Source: Bacteroidota bacterium
Lineage (GTDB): Bacteria; Bacteroidota; Bacteroidia; Cytophagales; Cyclobacteriaceae
Direction: 5' to 3'
Length of the DNA stretch: 54,541 nt
Assembly: GCA_024280115.1 (NCBI GenBank)
Contig: JAJRQT010000147.1
Span: 1-54,541, forward strand
A program made the position numbers and the translations under genes. How positions within the stretch are numbered: position 1 is the first letter of the stretch; each line of letters starts with the position of its first letter. Positions 9,043-17,087 of this stretch are shown here, piece by piece. The notes beneath the pieces are model-generated. The model was not told the origin of the DNA and searched no databases. It worked only from the letters and a program-made list of their open reading frames with translations.

Positions 9043-9710
9043 TCGTTGATGACTTTAATAACTAGTTGCGTATAAAATTCAGAAATATTGTCCCTGCCAA
9101 TATTTACATCGGTTAGCGATGGAAGGTGGGCCGCAAAATATCTTTGATGGTGGGCTCCCTCAATAATGGTGGAAATTAGCATGTGCGGGAATTCAAATTT
9201 TGGATTTAACTCAAGTACAATATTGCCAACCCTATTGACTACCTGCTTATAAACTTTAAAATACCCTTTCTTATTTTCACTATCAACATTTTTGGTGTGA
9301 TAGGTTTTAATGGATTCGGTGATCATAATTTTGTCCAACAAGATCTTATCAATATATGAAAATGATGTATCAGTGGTTATCGGCTGAGTTAATATCTTAA
9401 TTGCGTCTTTGAGCTTTTTACCTGGATTATCAATATTGATTGTAGCGAAAACCAGCTTATATTCAATCCAGCTCCAGTACCAGCAAGTCAGATAAACCAG
9501 TAGGGTGTGTTTACTTTCAAAATACCTGTAAATAGAGCTTTCCGGAGACCCTATTTTCTCTCCCAACTTTTTAAAAGTAAATGATTCAAAGCCTAATTCG
9601 ACTATAAGGTCAATACTCTGAGAAACAATACTTTTCCCCAGCTCAGTGGAGTCCGGATTTTTTATGTATAACTCCGGACTAACTTTAATATGTATTTGAA
9701 GATTTTTCAC
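9039..9710 (-). CDS. TetR/AcrR family transcriptional regulator
   Basis: A 223-residue TetR-type repressor. The N-terminal helix-turn-helix is at about 38-75 (KKLGEKIGSPESSIYRYFESK), with the characteristic YRYF-x-SK end, and is followed by an all-helical ligand domain. The start codon is GTG. A 31-base near-perfect palindrome begins 19 bases upstream and overlaps a Bacteroidota-type -7 box, which strongly suggests autorepression. Its coupled downstream gene is a small membrane protein, and the divergent neighbour is PEP carboxylase. The ligand is unknown. Confidence 0.9.
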   Translation of the reverse strand: MKNLQIHIKVSPELYIKNPDSTELGKSIVSQSIDLIVELGFESFTFKKLGEKIGSPESSIYRYFESKHTLLVYLTCWYWSWIEYKLVFATINIDNPGKKLKDAIKILTQPITTDTSFSYIDKILLDKIMITESIKTYHTKNVDSENKKGYFKVYKQVVNRVGNIVLELNPKFEFPHMLISTIIEGAHHQRYFAAHLPSLTDVNIGRDNISEFYTQLVIKVINE

Positions 9711-9728
9711 ATTTTAATAATATTAATT

Positions 9729-9759
9729 GCAAATATAGTAGTAATACTATTATATTTGC
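9729..9759. promoter_or_regulatory. TetR-type operator and divergent promoter pair
   Basis: A 31-base palindrome centred on A9744 has 15-base arms with one mismatch (GCAAATATAGTAGTA against TACTATTATATTTGC). Each arm carries a TATATTTG box (minus strand at 9730-9737, plus strand at 9751-9758) that matches the -7 consensus TAnnTTTG. Each box has a TTGC word 20 bases upstream at the -33 position, supplied by the opposite arm. The structure can therefore act both as repressor site and as two back-to-back promoters, one for the TetR gene and one reading toward ppc. Confidence 0.72.
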
Positions 9760-10043
9760 AAGCTATTATTTAAAAATCTTCAACAAACTTTATCGAAGAT
9801 TGAGATTTAAGATAGCTGAAACGTTCATGATCAATTATAGGGATAGAATATATTTCATTTGACAAGAATCTTATATATAGGTGATTACACACAGGTCTTT
9901 CATCCGATTATTGTAGAAAGATTTTCAATTGGTATCATCAAGCAATGAAAAATAATTCTAAAGATTCCCTAAAATATCATGGCAAAATCAGTGTACTCTT
10001 TCTTTTATCTTGTTTCTGATGTATTCGATTTAATTTATAAATT
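9760..10043. other. Leader region upstream of ppc
   Basis: This is 284 bases without a convincing gene. A fold-back, AATCTTC (9775-9781) with GAAGATT (9795-9801), lies just inside any transcript starting from the plus-strand box of the palindrome. A 24-codon ORF (9945-10019) exists but has no supporting evidence. Confidence 0.35.
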
Positions 10044-12632
10044 ATGTTAAAACAGCCGAAATTAATCAGGTTCAATGAAAATGTTCTGGCGAAATACCAA
10101 ATATATAACAGTATTTTCATGACACTACCGTTTGATACAATCTCTAAAACAGGAGTACTATTACCACTTTTTCATGATGTTTGTAAAAAAGGATTTCTTG
10201 AGGGTAAAAATCCAGGCGAAATAGTTGAAATTTTTTTTAAAGCTTATCAGGAAAACCCATCAGAGGAAGAAAAAATAAAATTATTATTTCATTTTATTCA
10301 GTACATCGAGCGCCAGGTAGTTTTGTTTGATGCCATTGAAGATGCAGCATTTCCAATTGTAAATAATATGGCCGGTATCGGAACATTGCGCAATTGTAAG
10401 GAAACTGCTGAGTTGGAAAGTAAAAAAGAAGCGCTAAAAGAGCATTTGAAAAACTTTAAAGTTCGAATTGTTTTGACAGCACATCCAACTCAGTTTTATC
10501 CCGGGACTGTATTGGGTATTATAAATGATTTAAAGGAAGCTATACAAAACAATGATTTATTATTGATAAATAAATTATTAGCTCAATTGGGTAAAACACC
10601 CTTTTTTAAACATGAAAAACCATCACCATATGATGAAGCTGTTAGCTTGATTTGGTATTTGGAAAATGTTTTTTATCATTCGGTTTCTAAAATTTACAAT
10701 TATATACAAAGCAATATTTTTGATGACCAACCAATTGAAAATGAAATAATAAATTTAGGTTTTTGGCCAGGTGGCGATCGTGATGGAAACCCATTTGTAA
10801 CTACGGAAACTACCTTAATGGTTGCCAAGCGATTAAAACAGACTATTCTTAAAAATTACTATAAAGATATTCGCAAGTTAAAAAGGCGATTAACATTTCA
10901 AGGTGTTGAGCAATCAATCGCAGAATTAGAAAAATTGTTGTTAGAAAATAGTGTAAATACTGAAGTGAACACTATGATTCCTTTGAAGGAATTTTTAATA
11001 AAACTAAATGCAATAAAAGAAATAATAATCGCTAATCATCAGTCGCTTTATCTAAGTGAAATCAATGATTTTATAAACAAAGTACATTTATTTGGATATC
11101 ATTTTGCTACCCTGGATATCAGGCAAGATAGTCGGATACACCACGCAACATTCGCACAAATTGTCACAACGTTATTGGCTAAGGGGGATAAAATTTTCCC
11201 ACAAAATTATTTAAAGTTACAGGAGCACAAACAAATTGAAATCCTATCAAAAGTGAAGGGCAATATTAGTTTGTCACTCTTCAAAGATGACATCGTTTCA
11301 AAGACTTTAAGCTCAATGCATGCTATTAAAACTATTCAACAAAATAATGGAGAATGTGGAGCTAACCGATACATTATCAGCAACAATCAATCTGCGCTGC
11401 ATGTAATGGAAACCTTTGCAATGCTTAAATTATGTGGCTTTAAAAATAAAATAACAGTTGATATTATACCTCTTTTTGAAACCATTGATGATTTAACAAA
11501 TGCGCCAAAAATAATGGAGCAACTATATTCAAACAAGGCATATATAAACCATTTAAAACAAAGAAAAAACCAGCAAACCATTATGCTTGGTTTTTCTGAC
11601 GGAACAAAAGACGGCGGATACTTAATGGCCAACTGGTCTATTTTTAGAGCAAAAGAAAGTCTTACTAAAATCTCCAGGAAACATGGTATAGAAGTCATAT
11701 TTTTTGATGGAAGAGGTGGGCCTCCTGCTCGCGGTGGAGGGAAAACACATCAATTTTATACCTCGTTGGGATCAAATATTGAAGACAAAGAAATTCAACT
11801 AACAGTGCAAGGCCAAACCATCAGTTCCAATTTTGGCACTATCGACTCATCTCAATATAACATTGAGCAATTATTAAGTTCGGGCATATCAAATGTACTG
11901 TTTAGCAAAACCAGTAATGTCTTATCTGCAAGTGATACTGAAGTCATGAATGATTTGGCATTAATAAGCTATAACGCTTATGTCGATTTTAAAAATCATC
12001 CTATGTTTTTACCTTATCTGCAGCGGATGAGTACCTTAAAATACTATGCAAAAACCAATATTGGAAGTCGTCCATCAAAGCGTTCAAAATCAAAAGGTCT
12101 TAATTTTTCTGATTTGCGTGCCATACCATTTGTTGGATCATGGAGTCAGTTGAAACAAAACGTTCCCGGATTTTATGGGGTTGGTACGGCATTAATAAAA
12201 TATGAAGACAATGGAGAGTTTGACAAGATAAAACAGCTCTATAAAAATTCTGATTTCTTTAAGGCACTTATCAAAAATAGTATGATGTCGCTTTCTAAGT
12301 CATTTTTTGAACTCACTAAATATATGGCGGAGGATAAAGAATTTGGTGAGTTTTGGAATGTTATTTATGATGAATATAAAACCACCTTACGATTGATCCT
12401 CAAGCTAGCTGATTATAGCAAACTCATGCAAAATAACCCAGTTGGTAAAGCATCTATTGATATACGTGAAAATATTGTATTGCCCTTACTCACCATTCAA
12501 CAATATGCATTGCTTAATATTCAGAAATTACAAAAGGAAGAAAATGTAAATAACGAGTTATTAAATATTTATGAAAAAATGGTGACGCGTTCATTATTTG
12601 GAAATATTAACGCGAGTAGAAATTCAGCATAA
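10044..12632 (+). CDS. ppc: Phosphoenolpyruvate carboxylase
   Basis: An 862-residue PEP carboxylase that adds bicarbonate to PEP to give oxaloacetate and refills the TCA cycle. The catalytic His lies in VLTAHPTQ (H147). The GGDRDGNP loop (243-250) is intact, and MLGFSDGTKDGGYLMANW corresponds to the M-x-G-Y-S-D-x-x-K-D-x-G motif. The mobile arginine-rich loop reads FFDGRGGPPARGGG (about 553-566), with Asp where proteobacterial enzymes have His. The C-terminus ends ...SRNSA instead of the usual ...RNTG. Length is near the family norm. The SulP/carbonic anhydrase operon nearby could supply its bicarbonate. A strong bidirectional terminator follows 115 bases downstream. Confidence 0.96.
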   Translation: MLKQPKLIRFNENVLAKYQIYNSIFMTLPFDTISKTGVLLPLFHDVCKKGFLEGKNPGEIVEIFFKAYQENPSEEEKIKLLFHFIQYIERQVVLFDAIEDAAFPIVNNMAGIGTLRNCKETAELESKKEALKEHLKNFKVRIVLTAHPTQFYPGTVLGIINDLKEAIQNNDLLLINKLLAQLGKTPFFKHEKPSPYDEAVSLIWYLENVFYHSVSKIYNYIQSNIFDDQPIENEIINLGFWPGGDRDGNPFVTTETTLMVAKRLKQTILKNYYKDIRKLKRRLTFQGVEQSIAELEKLLLENSVNTEVNTMIPLKEFLIKLNAIKEIIIANHQSLYLSEINDFINKVHLFGYHFATLDIRQDSRIHHATFAQIVTTLLAKGDKIFPQNYLKLQEHKQIEILSKVKGNISLSLFKDDIVSKTLSSMHAIKTIQQNNGECGANRYIISNNQSALHVMETFAMLKLCGFKNKITVDIIPLFETIDDLTNAPKIMEQLYSNKAYINHLKQRKNQQTIMLGFSDGTKDGGYLMANWSIFRAKESLTKISRKHGIEVIFFDGRGGPPARGGGKTHQFYTSLGSNIEDKEIQLTVQGQTISSNFGTIDSSQYNIEQLLSSGISNVLFSKTSNVLSASDTEVMNDLALISYNAYVDFKNHPMFLPYLQRMSTLKYYAKTNIGSRPSKRSKSKGLNFSDLRAIPFVGSWSQLKQNVPGFYGVGTALIKYEDNGEFDKIKQLYKNSDFFKALIKNSMMSLSKSFFELTKYMAEDKEFGEFWNVIYDEYKTTLRLILKLADYSKLMQNNPVGKASIDIRENIVLPLLTIQQYALLNIQKLQKEENVNNELLNIYEKMVTRSLFGNINASRNSA

Positions 12633-12747
12633 TATGGAAGTTCTGTTTGGTTCTGCAACCACGAGACTCACAAAGAACTTTAGTCTGATCAGGAATTTTT
12701 TCAAATCGGTTTTTTATTTTCCAGTCGTAGCCATTCTGTAAAATAAA

Positions 12748-12777
12748 AAAGCGGTGTATCAATCAATACACCGCTTT
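12748..12777. terminator. Bidirectional terminator between ppc and glnN
   Basis: A perfect 12-base stem, AAAGCGGTGTAT (12748-12759) with ATACACCGCTTT (12766-12777), encloses a 6-base loop. An A-run precedes it and a T-run ends the stem, so it can terminate ppc from the left and the convergent glutamine synthetase gene from the right. Confidence 0.88.
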
Positions 12778-12803
12778 ATAAATAATTCATTTACACTTCG
12801 TGA

Positions 12804-14966
12804 TTAATGCACAAAGAGCATTTCGCGGTACTTCACTAATGGCCAGTCTTCATCATCGACAAACAGCTCTAATTTGTCAACGTGATACCTGATTTGTTCA
12901 AAGTATTTGTGCTTTATATTATGACAGTATTCTACGGCTTTTTCACGTGCGTCTTCAATTTCGTTGATTCGGCTGCGTTCATCAATCATATTGAGTGCAC
13001 CATCTTTTACACCATCAATATGTTCTGTGATTTTACTGATAACATTTACTGTTGATTTGTTGTCCAAACCGATATCTTGAAGACCTTTAGCTGTATCAAT
13101 CAATTTTTTCTGATACTTTACTGCCGTAGGAATAATGTGGTTAAGCGCCAAATCACTTATTACACGTGACTCGATCTGTACCTTCATCACATAATTTTCC
13201 CACAGGATCTCATTTCTTGCTTCCAATTCTCGTTCACTGAGCACGTTGTATAAGCCAAATACCTCCTTGCTCTTTTCGGTTAGAAATGCATCAAGCGCTT
13301 CGGGAGTATCTTTTATATTGGGTAAACCTCTTTTTTCCGCCTCCGCAACCCATTCTTCAGCATAGCCATCTCCTTCGAAACGAACATCTTTTGATTCTGC
13401 AATATATTTTCTCAAAACCTCAATAATGGCAAGTCTCTTCTCTTTTCCGTCAGCAATTAAAGCATCTACTGCTTCTCTGAAATCGTTTAGTTGCTTAGCA
13501 ACGATTGTGTTAAGAACAGTCATCGGCAGACCAACATTGGCATTTCCTCCTACAGCTCTGAATTCGAATTTATTTCCCGTAAAGGCGAAGGGCGAGGTTC
13601 TGTTTCGATCCGTATTATCAAGGATGATTTCCGGAATTTTATCAATTCCAAGTTTCATATACATGTTGTCACCTTTCTCAATTTTGATGTTGCCATTTGT
13701 TTCAAGCTCATCGAGAACAGCGCTCAACTGGGAACCGATAAATACAGAAATGATCGCAGGAGGAGCTTCATTTGCCCCCAGCCTGAAATCGTTACCCGCA
13801 GATGCGATAGATGCTCTCAGGATGTCTGCATATTTATGAACGGCAGTAATCGTGTTCACAAAAAATGTAAGGAATAACAGGTTTTCCCTTGCACTGCTGC
13901 TCGGTTGGAATAAGTTGACGCCGGTATTGGTGACCAGCGACCAGTTGTTGTGTTTCCCTGTGCCATTTATTTGAGCAAATGGTTTTTCGTGCAGAAGTAA
14001 AGCCAATTCATGTCTGTCCGCTATTCTTCTCATGACATCCATCATGAGCATATTATGATCGGTACCTACATTCGCTTCTTCAAAAAGTGGTGCAACTTCA
14101 AACTGACTCGGTGCAACTTCATTGTGTCGGGTTGTTACCGGGATTCCCAGTTTATGACATTCAACTTCAAAGTCTTCCATATAGGCAATAACTCTCCTCG
14201 GGATGGAACCAAAATAGTGATCGTCCAATTGCTGACCCCTTGCAGGAGCATGTCCAAAGACGGTTCTTCCAGTCATTACCAAATCAGGTCTTGCATTGAA
14301 AAGCGCTTTATCAATGACAAAGTACTCCTGCTCACATCCCAGGGAAGCTGTAACCTTTGAAATATTTCTGTCAAAATATTTACAAACCTTTGTTGCGGCT
14401 TTGTCAACAGCTTCCAGAGCCTTCAATAAAGGAGCTTTAACGTCTAATGATTCTCCTGTGTACGAAACAAAAATTGTTGGAATACAAAGTGTCGTTCCCC
14501 ACTTGAACATTGGCGAACTCGGATCCCAGGCAGTATAGCCTCTCGCTTCAAAGGTTTGCCGAATTCCTCCCGATGGGAATGAAGATGCATCCGGTTCTTG
14601 TTGCACAAGGGCGCTACCTTTAAATTTTTCAATCCCACTCATGCTATCAAAAAATGCATCATGCTTTTCTGCTGTTGACCCTGTTAATGGTTGAAACCAG
14701 TGTGTATAATGAGTAATGCCATTGTCAATTGCCCATGATTTTACTGCAGCGGCAACGGCATTTGCTATGTCACCATCGATCTTCTTGCCTTTATCAATGC
14801 AATGTTTTACTTCTTTAAAAACATCCGGAGCTAAAGTTGCCTGCATTTTTGAAAGATCAAAACTCGTTGATCCATAATAATCCGATACCTTATTTGAAGG
14901 TAAGTCAATAAAAAAAGGCTGCCTGCTACCTGCTTCTTTGACAGCGTTAAAACGATGATTCGCCAT
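12804..14966 (-). CDS. glnN: Type III glutamine synthetase
   Basis: A 720-residue glutamine synthetase of class III (GlnN), the long form typical of Bacteroidota and cyanobacteria. It makes glutamine from glutamate, ammonium and ATP. The family marks visible are the N-terminal FGSTSF-like stretch (YYGSTSFDLSKM), the metal-binding GCEQEYFVID (about 209-218), the HNEVAPSQFEVAP block, and GTGKHNNWS (about 346-354), which carries the glutamate/ammonium-site residues. The gene is last in a minus-strand run of amt - porin - DUF4468 - glnN, though a 310-base gap with its own likely promoter separates it. Confidence 0.96.
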   Translation of the reverse strand: MANHRFNAVKEAGSRQPFFIDLPSNKVSDYYGSTSFDLSKMQATLAPDVFKEVKHCIDKGKKIDGDIANAVAAAVKSWAIDNGITHYTHWFQPLTGSTAEKHDAFFDSMSGIEKFKGSALVQQEPDASSFPSGGIRQTFEARGYTAWDPSSPMFKWGTTLCIPTIFVSYTGESLDVKAPLLKALEAVDKAATKVCKYFDRNISKVTASLGCEQEYFVIDKALFNARPDLVMTGRTVFGHAPARGQQLDDHYFGSIPRRVIAYMEDFEVECHKLGIPVTTRHNEVAPSQFEVAPLFEEANVGTDHNMLMMDVMRRIADRHELALLLHEKPFAQINGTGKHNNWSLVTNTGVNLFQPSSSARENLLFLTFFVNTITAVHKYADILRASIASAGNDFRLGANEAPPAIISVFIGSQLSAVLDELETNGNIKIEKGDNMYMKLGIDKIPEIILDNTDRNRTSPFAFTGNKFEFRAVGGNANVGLPMTVLNTIVAKQLNDFREAVDALIADGKEKRLAIIEVLRKYIAESKDVRFEGDGYAEEWVAEAEKRGLPNIKDTPEALDAFLTEKSKEVFGLYNVLSERELEARNEILWENYVMKVQIESRVISDLALNHIIPTAVKYQKKLIDTAKGLQDIGLDNKSTVNVISKITEHIDGVKDGALNMIDERSRINEIEDAREKAVEYCHNIKHKYFEQIRYHVDKLELFVDDEDWPLVKYREMLFVH

Positions 14967-15276
14967 AAAATTTTAATTTATTTTAATTTGTTTATAATTC
15001 AGGTCAAATTTAGCAATAAATTGTAAAACCGCGCAATTATGAGTAAAAAAAGAGTTGAAAGTAAAGTAATATTCAAAAAATCATACATTTATAAGTAATT
15101 AATGGTCTGATTTTGTGAATGTTTGCAAAAATGCCTATATAAATTATTAATAATATTATTTAAATGCGAAAAAATAGAATTGTTGAGCAGAATGGAGTAA
15201 AAGGAAAAAGAAATTGATTATTTATCGACTTGTTTTTGGCTTTTATTTGTAAACCTGTACAATATTGTATTGTATT
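14967..15276. other. glnN upstream region
   Basis: This 310-base AT-rich gap holds the probable glnN promoter near its left end. I see no further gene, and no hairpin with a U-tract for the upstream DUF4468 gene. Confidence 0.4.
15005..15012 (-). promoter_or_regulatory. Candidate -7 box for glnN
   Basis: TAAATTTG on the minus strand matches TAnnTTTG. It would start transcription roughly 30 bases before the glnN ATG. A TTGCGC word lies about 21 bases upstream as a weak -33 element. The support is motif match and position only. Confidence 0.4.
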
Positions 15277-15855
15277 TTACCAATTATCGTTCTTTTTTGA
15301 TTTTTTGGTTTTCGGCTCCTCGTACTGTATTAAATCGGATTGTAAATTTTGTATTAAATCCTGAGTTTTTTCATATACGACCTGTCTGTGTTTCTCCCAC
15401 TCCTTTTTATTTAAACTTGAAACTTCCATTTCCAGGGGTGAATGTTTGCCTTTAACAGGTTCGTATTTTCCATAGCGGTTTCTTTTATATTCATTGAAAG
15501 TAAAACTCGAAATTGTGTACCGGCACTTTCCGTCCTTAAATTCAAGCTGTATATTGTACTCTACTGCTCCCGCAATACTTTTTTTGATGGAGCCAATCTT
15601 GTAAACCATAAAACTTCCTTTACTTTTTAGAGTCAGATTCTCAATATCAGTGTACAGATATTTTTTCTTTGAATTCAATACCTTTATTTTTTTCATAAAG
15701 GAAGTCCCGTTTTCATATAGTTGTTCTTTATCCAAACCAGGAATTTCAACGACTTCGCTGAAATGATACTTCCCTTGCTCATTAATCGGAAAGTTGTAAT
15801 CCTCTGAAATAAAACCACTTATTAAAACCAATAAAATAATCCCGAATATCTTCAA
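15277..15855 (-). CDS. Exported DUF4468 protein
   Basis: A 192-residue protein with an N-terminal signal segment (about 1-18, MKIFGIILLVLISGFISE). A domain matching DUF4468 follows, with the characteristic early FSEVVEIPGLDKEQLYENG and a later YTISSFTF strand. A lysine-rich tail closes the protein. The only reasonable start is TTG, since no in-frame ATG lies close upstream. The family is widespread in Bacteroidota and has no known activity. It lies between the porin and glnN on the same strand, but the hairpin at 15872-15902 may separate its transcript from the porin's. Confidence 0.75.
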   Translation of the reverse strand: MKIFGIILLVLISGFISEDYNFPINEQGKYHFSEVVEIPGLDKEQLYENGTSFMKKIKVLNSKKKYLYTDIENLTLKSKGSFMVYKIGSIKKSIAGAVEYNIQLEFKDGKCRYTISSFTFNEYKRNRYGKYEPVKGKHSPLEMEVSSLNKKEWEKHRQVVYEKTQDLIQNLQSDLIQYEEPKTKKSKKNDNW

Positions 15856-15871
15856 GTTATATAGAAGTTGA

Positions 15872-15902
15872 ATGCTCCGATCAATAGGATTGATCGGAGC
15901 AT
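15872..15902 (-). terminator. Hairpin after the porin gene
   Basis: A perfect 14-base stem, ATGCTCCGATCAAT (15872-15885) with ATTGATCGGAGCAT (15889-15902), has a 3-base loop. It lies 17 bases beyond the porin stop. No U-tract follows on the minus strand, so it may be a 3' stabiliser or processing signal instead of a classical terminator. Confidence 0.6.
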
Positions 15903-15918
15903 AGTGTTTATAATCAAT

Positions 15919-16983
15919 TTAGAATGCATAAACGGCCGCAATAAGAAATTGAGATGCACTTTTAGAATTTGGCGTTATCTCAGATGATTTCTTATAGAAA
16001 AAATCATCGCTAGCGCCATCTATTCTGAATTCAGGAATTACTGTGAGAGGTCCAGCTTTAAGGTTGGCTGTTAATGTGAGCGTATTTACATTTTGTGATG
16101 AGATTTTTGAAAGATCGGTATCGGTAAATTCTTTGAATTTAAAGTATTCATATCTTACACCCACTTCAAACGCATCTGAAAAAGCATATTGAGGATATAG
16201 TGCTACACCGGTATATCCACCCGCATTCTCTCCTGTTACCCAATAATCGGCTGCATTCAATCCCAAATAGAAATCATCAGAAATTTGCCACCCGGTTGTA
16301 ATATCAATAATTGTACCTGACGGGCTACCTGTCACGAAATTTAAATATACATTCCACCCTTCAATTGGTACGAAATATAATTGCGCCCCAAAATCGGAAA
16401 TGCCGTTAAAATCCTGGTAAACATTCCAGTCATTAAATAAACCGACCATAAATGCAAATCTATCTGAGATCGCAAAGTCTGCTTTTATCCCGGAATTCTG
16501 AAATGGTCCGTTTGTGAAAAGGTATGAAGTTGAATAATTGAAGTTTCCTACGGGTGAAATGACTTCATAACCTACAAATGTACCCATGTAACCGGCTGTG
16601 AGAGAGAATACATCAGAAAAGGCGTACGAGGCATATAAGTTTTGAATACCAACGTAAGCGTCATCGTTATCTCCATCAGGTTGAAATAATGGAATAGATT
16701 TAACACTTCTTGGCCCAAAGGCAAATTCACCGACCAAGCTGGCTTTACCCACAGTTTGCGATAATGCCACATCAATCATTCCAATAGAGATAGAGTTTTG
16801 TTCATCTGCAAAGCTTGTCGGTATATTTGAAATTCCGCTGCCATCTTTATAACCGGAAAAGTCATATTTCCAATAGGTATCGACAGAGCCGGAGATCTGC
16901 AACCCATTTTCTTCCTCATCTTGTGCATACAAGTGAACAACACTGATTAGCGAGACAATAATTGGTAAGAATAATTTTTTCAT
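15919..16983 (-). CDS. OmpL-like beta-barrel porin (BBP2 family)
   Basis: An outer-membrane beta-barrel of about 354 residues. The start is placed at the ATG giving MKKLFLPIIVSLISVVHLYAQ; an in-frame TTG two codons earlier is less likely. The signal peptide ends near residue 20. The mature protein begins LQISGSVDTYWKYDF, the common opening of the putative beta-barrel porin-2 family. It shows alternating aromatic strands and a C-terminal aromatic residue (...AAVYAF), as expected for outer-membrane insertion. It lies 104 bases downstream of the ammonium transporter on the same strand. A role in letting ammonium or small solutes into the periplasm is inferred from that position. Confidence 0.86.
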   Translation of the reverse strand: MKKLFLPIIVSLISVVHLYAQDEEENGLQISGSVDTYWKYDFSGYKDGSGISNIPTSFADEQNSISIGMIDVALSQTVGKASLVGEFAFGPRSVKSIPLFQPDGDNDDAYVGIQNLYASYAFSDVFSLTAGYMGTFVGYEVISPVGNFNYSTSYLFTNGPFQNSGIKADFAISDRFAFMVGLFNDWNVYQDFNGISDFGAQLYFVPIEGWNVYLNFVTGSPSGTIIDITTGWQISDDFYLGLNAADYWVTGENAGGYTGVALYPQYAFSDAFEVGVRYEYFKFKEFTDTDLSKISSQNVNTLTLTANLKAGPLTVIPEFRIDGASDDFFYKKSSEITPNSKSASQFLIAAVYAF

Positions 16984-17087
16984 AGTCAAATAATTAAAGA
17001 TATAAAGTTTCAGATTTAAAATAATTTAAAGAATGAGAAGGATTGGACAAATTGATCATCTGCCTAATCCCGATAGTGATAAAATTT

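Noticed and set aside
9945..10019. 24-codon ORF (MKNNSKDSLKYHGKISVLF...) ahead of ppc
   Set aside because: It is too short to support, with no ribosome binding site or conservation evidence; could only be judged with ribosome profiling or comparison.
13426..13839. Long antisense ORFs inside glnN
   Set aside because: They are opposite-frame shadows of a strongly recognised glutamine synthetase gene, with no domain of their own.
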